Made by a program: the position numbers and the translations under genes
Source of the DNA: a virus
Length of the DNA: 48,713 nucleotides
Virus record (IMG/VR): IMGVR_UViG_3300035698_003393
Location: 1 to 48,713 of that record
Reading direction: 5' to 3' (one strand)
Notes under the pieces: generated by a model
The model's database searches: none
The model's input: the letters and a program-made list of their open reading frames with translations, nothing else
What the model was told of the DNA's origin: nothing
Part shown: piece after piece, positions 6,862 through 12,216 of the stretch
How the letters are laid out: every line of letters begins with the position of its first letter
Position numbering within the stretch: position 1 is the first letter of the stretch

Positions 6862-7089
6862 CTATTTAGTGGATCTGCCTTCCCACTGATGGAGTTCGTA
6901 TACCCTATACCAGTACCCTCGGCATATGTATCCACAGTGGTGAGACTTGCCGCACACATCGTCTTCGTACATCAGCTTTATGGACTTCGTACCGCAATAG
7001 TTCTGGAGAACTATTCTGGGAGACTTCCCACACAGCTTGAGAGTTCCAGCGTACTGATCCTCAAAGATCCACAAAGAATCTTCTTTCAT
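6862..7089 (-). CDS. Cysteine-rich small protein
   Basis: A 75-residue protein starting MKEDSLWIFEDQYAG. Cysteines at LCGK, YCGT, VCGKSHHCGYICRGY suggest a zinc-binding domain. AGAAAGGG lies seven bases upstream; the earlier in-frame ATG is too close to it. The gene lies between stem-loops E1 and E2 and contains several AAGTC copies. No family recognised. Confidence 0.65.
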   Translation of the reverse strand: MKEDSLWIFEDQYAGTLKLCGKSPRIVLQNYCGTKSIKLMYEDDVCGKSHHCGYICRGYWYRVYELHQWEGRSTK

Positions 7090-7127
7090 ATTCATCCCTT
7101 TCTGGACTTAATTTAACTTTACTTAGA

Positions 7128-7206
7128 CTTTCATGCAGGGGGACTCTGTGAGCGTAGCATGTCGTTTATAATAGCGACCACTTCAGAGAGTCCCCTTGTG
7201 TGAGAG
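7128..7206 (+). ncRNA. Stem-loop E2 (GACTT-associated family)
   Basis: CTTTCATGCAGGGGGACTCT (7128-7147) pairs with 7187-7206. The outer half matches E1, while the inner half is changed on both sides (ACTCT with AGAGT in place of ACCTT with AAGGT). All four non-Watson-Crick pairs are G-U on the + strand. The loop can form GTCG...CGAC. Bordered by AGACTT left and GAGACTT right. Confidence 0.7.
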
Positions 7207-7208
7207 AC

Positions 7209-7496
7209 TTAGTGTAATCTCATTGCTCTGACCAAAGCTGGCCTACCACCATAACGCTCATGCCATGGTAGCCCTAGACTTTCCTTGTACCGGACTTGTC
7301 CAGTGTCTGAGTCATGGGACATGTACCAGTACTTGTCACCATTGTACAGCAGAGCATCCGGGAATCCGAGTACAGACTTGTCAAATGGCAGAGACTTATC
7401 ATATTCAAACCATAGCCACTTGACACCGTCCTGGTCAGTCCAGACCATCTTCGGGCAGACTTCACGTACTGGGTACGCCTTGTCTTGCTCGAACAT
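7209..7496 (-). CDS. Hypothetical protein
   Basis: A 95-residue, tryptophan- and tyrosine-rich protein (MFEQDKAYPVREVCPKMVW, then LWFEYDKSLP, NGDKYWYMSHD). Starts behind AGAAAGGTGTAAAT. Function unknown. It is the best place to see that the AAGTC motif ignores the reading frame: five copies fall in three different frames. Confidence 0.65.
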   Translation of the reverse strand: MFEQDKAYPVREVCPKMVWTDQDGVKWLWFEYDKSLPFDKSVLGFPDALLYNGDKYWYMSHDSDTGQVRYKESLGLPWHERYGGRPALVRAMRLH

Positions 7497-7525
7497 ATTT
7501 ACACCTTTCTGTGTATAGACTTAGA

Positions 7526-7611
7526 CTTTCATGCAGGGACTGTACGCCGACCGAGGTGCGACCATCGGCTCCTTACGGTATTTAACAGCTAATACAGTCC
7601 TTGTATGAGAG
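7526..7611 (+). ncRNA. Stem-loop E3 (GACTT-associated family)
   Basis: The arm CTTTCATGCAG of E1 and E2 recurs, followed by a different inner arm: GGACTGTA (7537-7544) pairs with TACAGTCC (7593-7600). The total stem is 19 bp with G-U pairs only on the + strand. The 48-nt inner part forms GCCGA...TCGGC with GGT-gcg-ACC inside. AGACTT borders it on both sides. Confidence 0.7.
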
Positions 7612-7613
7612 AC

Positions 7614-7757
7614 TTAGCTTGTACGCTTTGTGGTTCTGTGGTGCCAGCCCTTTTCATGGGACTCGACATTTCCACACCGTATGTGCAGACCACATTTGGC
7701 ACAGGTCTCGTACTTGGACTGCCCATTGGGATTCAGTCCTGGTTTTTTCTTGCTCAT
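7614..7757 (-). CDS. Small zinc-ribbon protein
   Basis: A 47-residue protein starting MSKKKPGLNPNGQSKYETC. It has TCAKCGLHIRCG and a His-rich end (SHEKGWHHRT), a likely CxxC...C/H zinc knuckle. The start follows AAGAAAGGGCGAAT, the standard ribosome site of this cassette. Its stop lies inside the right flank of stem-loop E3. Confidence 0.65.
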   Translation of the reverse strand: MSKKKPGLNPNGQSKYETCAKCGLHIRCGNVESHEKGWHHRTTKRTS

Positions 7758-7792
7758 ATTCGCCCTTTCTTGGACTTTAGACTTTGCTTGAC

Positions 7793-7996
7793 TTAACCTC
7801 TCTGGATGGTTATGTCACCATCAGACAGCCAGACTTCTTCTGTAATCATGGACTCCATCGTTAGGACTGCATCATCCCTATCGTCGGTGTGATAGTCCCG
7901 AGACTCTGCACGGACTCCATCTACCCAGACACGAATTATCCATTCATTCCAGACATTGTCCTTTACACGTTTAAATCTTACGTGCTTAGACTTCAT
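7793..7996 (-). CDS. Hypothetical protein
   Basis: A 67-residue protein (MKSKHVRFKRVKDNVWNEW...) with a basic N-terminus, a short beta region (IIRVWVDGVRAESRDY) and an acidic middle (HTDDRDDAVL). Starts behind AGAAAGGGGTTAAT. No stem-loop separates it from the next gene, unlike its neighbours. Family unknown. Confidence 0.65.
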   Translation of the reverse strand: MKSKHVRFKRVKDNVWNEWIIRVWVDGVRAESRDYHTDDRDDAVLTMESMITEEVWLSDGDITIQRG

Positions 7997-8030
7997 ATTA
8001 ACCCCTTTCTGGGTATAGTAATCTTAAATC

Positions 8031-8135
8031 AAGAGAGAACACGTGCTTTCAATGGGACTTGCACCCAGCCGTATGGTTTCAGTGGACGTACTGTCCCCTG
8101 ATAAGAGCATACAAAGACTTAGTATGTTCTCTCTT
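8031..8135 (+). ncRNA. Structured element E4 (cloverleaf-like)
   Basis: AAGAGAGAACA (8031-8041) pairs perfectly with TGTTCTCTCTT (8125-8135). Inside, GTGCT (8044-8048) pairs with AGCAT (8106-8110). Three hairpins follow: TGGG-acttgca-CCCA, AGCC-gtat-GGTT and GGAC-gtact-GTCC. The first hairpin loop holds the GACTT core. AAGACTT lies at its right edge. It resembles a cloverleaf but does not meet tRNA rules. Confidence 0.55.
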
Positions 8136-8147
8136 CAGCTAAGACTT

Positions 8148-8221
8148 CTACGTAGTGGGTCTCACTAATACCTGTTGGTATAGACTTCGACCGCCATGGT
8201 TCATCGAGACCCACTATGTGG
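8148..8221 (+). ncRNA. Stem-loop E5 (three-way junction)
   Basis: CTACGTAGTGGGTCTC (8148-8163) pairs with 8206-8221 over 16 bp, with one G-U and one U-G on the + strand. The inner 42 nt forms two hairpins, ATACC-tgtt-GGTAT and GACC-gccat-GGTT. AGACTT lies at both edges and once in the junction. The stem sequence is unrelated to E1-E3 but the layout is the same. Confidence 0.65.
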
Positions 8222-8226
8222 TAGAC

Positions 8227-8361
8227 TTAACTTGCAGGCATTAGTTCTAGAGAACATGCCTGGTATACCTCGGAGATTTGACCATTCGTCATTCCACCGA
8301 TTTCATGTGGTGCAAACCCAAACTCTGTATAGAGAGCGTCTGCCATATCCTGGATAGTCAT
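8227..8361 (-). CDS. Small hypothetical protein
   Basis: A 44-residue protein, MTIQDMADALYTEFGFAPHE..., mostly helical with no hydrophobic segment. Ribosome site GAAAGGAAGTCT lies directly before the ATG and itself carries AAGTCT. It sits between E5 and E6. No family recognised. Confidence 0.55.
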   Translation of the reverse strand: MTIQDMADALYTEFGFAPHEIGGMTNGQISEVYQACSLELMPAS

Positions 8362-8405
8362 AGACTTCCTTTCAATTAGGTGCTTATTTAGTTGTTTTTA
8401 TTCAA

Positions 8406-8465
8406 GAGGTCTCGGTGGACTTGCACCACCTTGCGAGTGACCTACTGTCATTGTCACAGACCTTG
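8406..8465 (+). ncRNA. Structured element E6 (three-way junction)
   Basis: GAGGTCT pairs with AGACCTT around two hairpins, GGTGG-acttgca-CCACC and GTGAC...GTCAC. The first has the same ACTTGCA loop as a hairpin in E4. On the minus strand this hairpin resembles a tRNA T-arm, but no matching D or anticodon arm exists. It lies just after the stop of the 8475-8714 gene. Confidence 0.5.
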
Positions 8466-8474
8466 TACTCCGAC

Positions 8475-8714
8475 CTACTTTTTCTTGTACACATTCACGC
8501 CCATACTGTAGACTACATTGTCCACTGATATAGGCTTGTTACCATGTGTGCTTGCATGGATTAGCGAGGTGCCTTTGCTTGAATCTTTACCCACTGCATT
8601 CCACGGAAGACTGATAATCAAACGGCCGTTTTGCACCTCAGAATAGATGTTAGTGTCAACAGGTGATGTTTTCGGACTTGACAACGAAGGTGCACTGTTC
8701 TTGGCTTTACTCAT
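8475..8714 (-). CDS. Hypothetical protein
   Basis: A 79-residue protein with a Ser/Pro/Lys-rich, probably disordered start (MSKAKNSAPSLSSPKTSP) and a beta-rich C-terminal half (RLIISLPWNAVGKD, NVVYSMGVNVYKKK). Starts behind GAAAGGGAATTGAT. Function unknown. It is the rightmost gene with dense GACTT neighbours. Confidence 0.65.
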   Translation of the reverse strand: MSKAKNSAPSLSSPKTSPVDTNIYSEVQNGRLIISLPWNAVGKDSSKGTSLIHASTHGNKPISVDNVVYSMGVNVYKKK

Positions 8715-8732
8715 ATCAATTCCCTTTCAAGG

Positions 8733-8804
8733 AAAAGAGTCTCTGCGTAGTGACATTATGGGACTTCCCATTGCCACATTTCGCAGTTAAATTGTCAAAG
8801 AGCA
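8733..8804 (-). promoter_or_regulatory. BoxA-like site followed by a long hairpin (E7)
   Basis: The minus strand reads TGCTCTTTGACAATTTAA (8787-8804), a near match to the boxA of gammaproteobacterial rRNA operons (TGCTCTTTAACAATTTA). It runs straight into a hairpin: CTGCG, GTGGCA and ATGGG pair with CCCAT, TGTCAC and CGCAG around an AAGT tetraloop. BoxA next to a hairpin is the layout of Nus-dependent antitermination sites. The first gene downstream is 8475-8714. Confidence 0.55.
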
Positions 8805-8875
8805 GTTTAGAGTATCCCTGTGTGCATCATTATCGGCCTTGCATTCAGTTAAAATGGTTGAACTAGGTCTGATAA

Positions 8876-9184
8876 CTAAGCGTAGACTTTACAGTCCTTG
8901 TATGTCGTGTCACATTCTAGGGGTGTCAACTTCTTGACTACCCATTCAACACCGCCTAAGTCCACTAAAAACGTCTTATTTGGTTTATACACCATGGATG
9001 CTTTTCGGAATCGTCCCTCTATAATCATTCCAAGGACTCCAAATGCGTCCCATAATGCATCTACCACGTTTTCAGCACGTACAACTCTGATATCATGACG
9101 TGCACCATGTTTCCATACTGCATAGTCTGATAACGTTGCCTTGCGTACCTTGACAGCTTGTGGTTTATCGGTCGTCTTGATCAT
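8876..9184 (-). CDS. Hypothetical protein
   Basis: A 102-residue protein (MIKTTDKPQAVKVRKATLSDY...), basic N-terminus followed by an alpha/beta region. Its start overlaps the upstream stop as TAATG behind AGGGGGCTATA, so the two are coupled. No family recognised. It is second in the leftward transcription unit. Confidence 0.65.
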   Translation of the reverse strand: MIKTTDKPQAVKVRKATLSDYAVWKHGARHDIRVVRAENVVDALWDAFGVLGMIIEGRFRKASMVYKPNKTFLVDLGGVEWVVKKLTPLECDTTYKDCKVYA

Positions 9185-9354
9185 TATAGCCCCCTAGAAC
9201 GAAGTAACCCTGAAAGTGTTTTGTACTCACATGCTGGTAAATTATCTAGATCCTGAGACCCGAATATTATACCATACCTTTCAACGTCGTCGTCATACCA
9301 GATATGGGCTATGACCTGTCGTCCTATGGGTGTGAAGCTAAATAGCTTTTTCAT
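9184..9354 (-). CDS. Small protein, first clear gene of the leftward unit
   Basis: A 56-residue protein. I start at ATG 9354 (MKKLFSFTPIGRQVIAHIW) because GAGG lies five bases upstream; a GTG at 9387 has no ribosome site. The protein is acidic in the middle (DDDVERYG). It follows the tandem promoters at 9.48-9.83 kb and a boxA-like site, and should be among the first genes expressed. Function unknown. Confidence 0.55.
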   Translation of the reverse strand: MKKLFSFTPIGRQVIAHIWYDDDVERYGIIFGSQDLDNLPACEYKTLSGLLRSRGL

Positions 9355-9400
9355 ATAGGCCTCATTTTCTAAGACCGATAATGACACACACAGTTTTACT

Positions 9401-9420
9401 TCTAAATTGTTAAAAGAGCA
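9401..9420 (-). promoter_or_regulatory. BoxA-like antitermination site
   Basis: The minus strand reads TGCTCTTTTAACAATTTAGA, identical to rrn-type boxA plus one extra T. It lies between the promoter at 9478-9506 and the first leftward gene, where an antitermination site would act on host RNA polymerase with NusB/NusE. Confidence 0.55.
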
Positions 9421-9477
9421 TACTACTTGTTTCCCCTATCCGTAGTGTTTTGTTTTCGTCATTCCCTTGCTACCTAA

Positions 9478-9506
9478 AGTATACATCATAACCAAACACA
9501 TGCCAA
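9478..9506 (-). promoter_or_regulatory. Leftward sigma70-type promoter P1
   Basis: Minus strand TTGGCA (9501-9506), 17 bp, TATACT (9478-9483). The upstream bases AATTCATTTGGCA are the same as at the promoter 9798-9826, so the two form a repeated promoter module. Confidence 0.75.
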
Positions 9507-9569
9507 ATGAATTCCAAACATTTTCTCGTTTTTCTTCATTTGTCACAGTTTAGGCAGAATAGCACAGCC

Positions 9570-9597
9570 ATTATAGGACAATGCTATTCAGTGTAAA
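9570..9597 (-). promoter_or_regulatory. Leftward sigma70-type promoter P2
   Basis: Minus strand TTTACA (9592-9597), 16 bp, TATAAT (9570-9575). The -35 lies inside GTGTAAACTGT (9591-9601), a sequence that recurs at 10827-10838 and inverted at 10587-10598, which could be an operator. Confidence 0.65.
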
Positions 9598-9609
9598 CTG
9601 TGCCATTCG

Positions 9610-9711
9610 TTAACACAATACAAGATACGCAAAACAAGCCAATACCCATACATATGATGGTAGGCCCCAGATGCGTATGCTTGCACACAGCCGATTTAAT
9701 GGCCTGTACAT
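9610..9711 (-). CDS. Possible 33-residue membrane peptide
   Basis: ATG at 9711 behind AGAGGTGTTACT encodes MYRPLNRLCASIRIWG followed by a hydrophobic segment (YVWVLACFAYLVLC) to the stop. It lies between promoters P3 and P2. The good ribosome site and amphiphilic layout support it; its small size and lack of relatives do not. Tentative. Confidence 0.35.
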   Translation of the reverse strand: MYRPLNRLCASIRIWGLPSYVWVLACFAYLVLC

Positions 9712-9730
9712 AGTAACACCTCTATTCTTG

Positions 9731-9742
9731 TATTAAAGAGCA
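9731..9742 (-). promoter_or_regulatory. Partial boxA-like site
   Basis: Minus strand TGCTCTTTAATA, matching the first ten bases of rrn-type boxA (TGCTCTTTAACA) with one difference in twelve. It lies downstream of promoter P3, as the other boxA-like site lies downstream of P1. Confidence 0.4.
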
Positions 9743-9797
9743 TACACGTAATACTGTGAACATACACGATACACTGTGTCATTCACTTGACCCCTAT

Positions 9798-9826
9798 AGT
9801 ATAATTCATGAAGTACGGTGTGCCAA
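9798..9826 (-). promoter_or_regulatory. Leftward sigma70-type promoter P3
   Basis: Minus strand TTGGCA (9821-9826), 17 bp, TATACT (9798-9803), followed by ATAGGGG. The bases upstream of the -35 match promoter P1. The iteron field begins 35 bp further upstream. Confidence 0.75.
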
Positions 9827-9860
9827 ATGAATTTAATGTAATTCGTGAAGATTGTGAATT

Positions 9861-10154
9861 CTAGGTAAATAAGTGTAGTATTCATAAGCACTTAGATGTT
9901 TTACCTAGGTAACAATAAAGTTACCTAGTCCACGTAAGTGTAGTAGTTATAGACGTTTATGTATTTTATTCTAGGTAACCTATGTAAAAAAACTCACACT
10001 AATCATTAGGGAACTAATAATATAATCAAAGTAGCTTTTAAGGTACCATAGTTCCAGTACAAAACAGTGCCAGATATTACCTAGAATACCTAGTTACCTA
10101 GAATTAATTGTTGTAAGTCCTATAATAATAAAAGCTTATGATTATTCTAGGTAA
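9861..10154. repeat. TTACCTAG iterons
   Basis: Nine copies of TTACCTAG or its complement: 9861-9868, 9901-9908 with 9905-9912 (a palindrome), 9921-9928, 9971-9978, 10077-10084, 10086-10093 (one change), 10094-10101 and 10147-10154. Several extend to TTACCTAGAAT. The field is A/T-rich. Such arrays are typical of replication initiator or regulator binding. I cannot tell which. Confidence 0.75.
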
Positions 10155-10252
10155 CATGCTACCAGGTAGCACAGTTGTGTAATGTGTCCCATCCTACTAT
10201 CAGTACTTACCCATTCCCCCTATCCCAATATAGAGGAGATACCGGGAACTCA

Positions 10253-10377
10253 CACACACGTACGACCTATAATAACATAGGTACACAGGCCCCTGGTGGT
10301 ACGTCCTGGCCCCATAACCATGAATTTACTATCAGACCATGGCTGGCACACCATGTGTGTTAGACAGTACGTGTGTG
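10253..10377. repeat. Long-range inverted repeat CACACACGTAC / GTACGTGTGTG
   Basis: CACACACGTAC (10253-10263) and GTACGTGTGTG (10367-10377) are perfect complements 103 bp apart, each within a longer CA/TG-rich stretch. It could extrude as a cruciform or mark a protein-binding pair in the control region. Confidence 0.5.
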
Positions 10378-10893
10378 CGTGTGTGCTTGTTATGCATGTC
10401 GTGAGTGAGGCATGTCCGATAACGTGTGAGTCCAATAATAACATCCAAATAAACTCTTCAATGTCCACATTATCGGACCTGGATGCATTATCGGACCCCC
10501 ACCTGGCACCCTCTCGCTCCATACTCAACGCTCGAAGCTCTCTCTTCTTGGAACCCGGATGTCATATATTTGGGGTTACTAGGGTGACAGTTTACACAAG
10601 TTACACAGCGTACAATATGTCCCCAGTTATGGACAAATGGTAACAGTTTGTAAGGAAAAGTACCCCACTTTTTCCAACAAGCACTACGTATACGTGGTAG
10701 AAACCCGGGCATCTCACTACATATAGGTAGTATCGCGGGGCACAAAATATATTTTTACTAGGATATGCCTTTTTAGCCCAAAAAACGCTATGGCCAATAT
10801 ATTTTCACTAAATTAAAAGATTTAGCTGTGTAAACTGTCCCATTTCAGCGGGAATCGTAGGCATCCGACCGTAATTATAGAGGAGTGCAGGTT

Positions 10894-10995
10894 TTTGTCT
10901 TCAGAGAGGGACACCTCCCGCCTGTAGGAGCGATCGATTCTTGACGTGGACGCATGTACGGATTTCCAAGGGGGCTGTGTCTCTCTGAAGACAAA
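10894..10995 (+). promoter_or_regulatory. Structured 5' leader of the rightward operon
   Basis: TTTGTCTTC plus GAGAGGGACAC-type bases at 10894-10914 pair with 10977-10995 over about 19 bp with one two-base bulge and one G-U. The inner 62 nt hold a CTCC...GGAG hairpin and CGATCG. The element ends 18 bases before the first rightward start codon (11014). Its design, a long closing stem with a small inner hairpin, resembles the E-elements of the leftward side, but without the GACTT borders. Confidence 0.6.
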
Positions 10996-11013
10996 TATAA
11001 AAGAGGATATGCC

Positions 11014-11274
11014 ATGAGTAATAAATCACCACGCCTACGTAAAGGCGACAAAATAGAGATTGTGTGGGAAGATATCATATCTGACGCCACATGGCTCGAA
11101 GATGCAGAGGCAGCAAAGAAGGGCACTTGCACATGTCACACGATTGGCTACTACGTCAATAGAGACACAAAGGTTGTACGTGTCAGTCACTGCTTCAATG
11201 CGGAGAAACAGCGGTCAGTGGATGTTATACCACGTGGCTGCATTACGAGGATAACGAAGTTAATTGGAGTTTGA
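11014..11274 (+). CDS. Hypothetical protein, first gene of the rightward operon
   Basis: An 86-residue protein starting MSNKSPRLRKGDKIEIVWED behind AGAGGATATGCC. It looks like a small beta-barrel with a CTCHTIGYY segment and a final basic part (PRGCITRITKLIGV). The pattern KGDKIEIVWED...R.SH resembles small phage proteins of unknown role. It directly follows the structured leader. Confidence 0.65.
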   Translation: MSNKSPRLRKGDKIEIVWEDIISDATWLEDAEAAKKGTCTCHTIGYYVNRDTKVVRVSHCFNAEKQRSVDVIPRGCITRITKLIGV

Positions 11275-11276
11275 AT

Positions 11277-11672
11277 ATGTGGAACTGGATGGCAATAGGG
11301 CTCAACGTTCTAGGCTTGTTCGTGATCGCAGGGTTTTTTAGTTACTCGCGTGCTATTAAACTACAAGTGTTGGACTTGCAGACTAAACTGGATGACACCG
11401 AGGTGGATCAGATGCTTGTAATTGAGCAGATGAAGATCGAGTATGACGCCTGCCTAATACAAGCCAACAAGGTAGCATATGAGGCGAGCAAGCTTCTAGT
11501 AGACCGTGACTCTGCACGTAAGCGACATGAGAATGCCCGACTTGACAGCATACGTCGGGGTAAGATAATAGGCCTACTGCATGTAAATGTCGAGGCAGCA
11601 CATGCTGCAAACATAGTGCTCAAGAAGGAAAACGATACGCTACGGAGGCAACTACCATGTGTGACAGACTAG
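11277..11672 (+). CDS. Single-TM coiled-coil membrane protein (spanin-like layout)
   Basis: A 131-residue protein with an N-terminal membrane segment (about 5-24, AIGLNVLGLFVIAGFF) and then a long charged helix (about 30-128) with heptad-like spacing. I start at MWNW because GGAG lies eight bases upstream. The layout fits an inner-membrane spanin, or a scaffold-type membrane protein. Its position before a membrane-anchored protease is unusual for a spanin. Family not proven. Confidence 0.6.
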   Translation: MWNWMAIGLNVLGLFVIAGFFSYSRAIKLQVLDLQTKLDDTEVDQMLVIEQMKIEYDACLIQANKVAYEASKLLVDRDSARKRHENARLDSIRRGKIIGLLHVNVEAAHAANIVLKKENDTLRRQLPCVTD

Positions 11673-12199
11673 ATATGACTGACCAACTCAGAGCATTAGC
11701 ATTCCTGCAAAACCAACATGATGAGGCGATTACAGCACACATTAAGCGTAAAGCTGTTGTAGGGAATCCTTCGGTTGATTGGTATAATTTGATGGTATAT
11801 AATGATGCGGATATTATGCCACCTACGCAGCCAGTGGAGCCCTTCTGCGAAACACACCTGAAGGATGGGTATCCTGTCAAGCCCCGCGAGACTCATTCAT
11901 TGGAGTATTACCGATTAGAGGATAACAGCACTATAGGGGAAGCATCCTTTACTGAAACTGTTGATCTTACAGACAGTAAGTTTGTCAAGTGCATCGGGGT
12001 AGAGTTTATAGTGCAGTATCGACCTGGTGACTGTGTAATACTGCGTGGCAAAGCACGCTGCAATCCCAATGAAGAATATGATTTTAGGGTCGGGGCAAAG
12101 ATTGCCCTCGGCAGAGCTATAAGAAGCAACCCCACGTGGGGCAAGGAAGAACGAGCATTAATATGGGATAGTATCCGACGAGATAACCCAACATGGTAA
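11657..12199 (+). CDS. Hypothetical protein
   Basis: A 180-residue protein starting MCDRLDMTDQLRALAFLQNQ behind GGAGGCAACTACC, overlapping the end of the upstream gene by 16 bases. The first third is helical; the rest is mixed with paired cysteines (FCETH, KCIGVEF, DCVILRGKARCN). No family recognised. Lies between the coiled-coil protein and the protease. Confidence 0.65.
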   Translation: MCDRLDMTDQLRALAFLQNQHDEAITAHIKRKAVVGNPSVDWYNLMVYNDADIMPPTQPVEPFCETHLKDGYPVKPRETHSLEYYRLEDNSTIGEASFTETVDLTDSKFVKCIGVEFIVQYRPGDCVILRGKARCNPNEEYDFRVGAKIALGRAIRSNPTWGKEERALIWDSIRRDNPTW

Positions 12200-12216
12200 G
12201 TTAGGAAGTGACGACG

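Larger units (their letters stand above)
5811..8890 (+). repeat. Region with extreme enrichment of GACTT on the + strand
   Basis: Counting by eye, GACTT occurs about 42 times on the + strand between 5811 and 8890, mostly as AGACTT or GGACTT, against about 3 expected. The reverse orientation is almost absent. In the 5.8 kb to the left I find about four. Hits fall between genes, beside each ribosome site and inside genes in all three frames: in the 7209-7496 gene they encode Lys-Ser, Gln-Val, Glu-Ser-Leu and Glu-Val. The signal is therefore at the nucleic-acid level and not codon use. In the leftward mRNAs it reads AAGUCY. Confidence 0.85.
9355..11013. other. 1.66-kb divergent control region, largely non-coding
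   Basis: No convincing gene except one tentative 33-codon frame (9610-9711). It contains three leftward promoters, boxA-like sites, TTACCTAG iterons, inverted repeats (10253-10377, 10587-10838), a 15-bp direct repeat (10746-10760 and 10796-10810, one mismatch) and a structured leader (10894-10995). I did not find a convincing rightward -35/-10 pair. It is the natural place for a replication origin and the early switch. Confidence 0.7.

Noticed and set aside
6771-7611. E1-E3 as miniature transposable elements
   Set aside because: The arms vary inside with compensating changes instead of being identical, and there are no clean target duplications; fits structured RNA better.
8031-8465. E4 and E6 as tRNA genes on the minus strand because of GGTGCAAGTCC-like T-arms
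   Set aside because: No matching D-arm, anticodon arm or CCA-ready acceptor stem; the T-arm-like hairpin is only the shared GACTT hairpin read from the other side.
5811-8890. CRISPR array or spacer-repeat structure
   Set aside because: Repeats are only 5-7 bases with irregular spacing and lie inside genes.
9790-9810. T7-type promoter (minus strand TATACTATAGGGG resembles CACTATAGGG)
   Set aside because: No phage RNA polymerase gene is present, and the bases are explained by the sigma70 -10 box.
10175-10643. Overlapping open frames on both strands in the control region (for example 10296-10643 +, 10250-10528 -)
   Set aside because: No ribosome sites, odd composition (His/Cys/Ser-rich), and they lie across repeats and inverted repeats; treated as non-coding.
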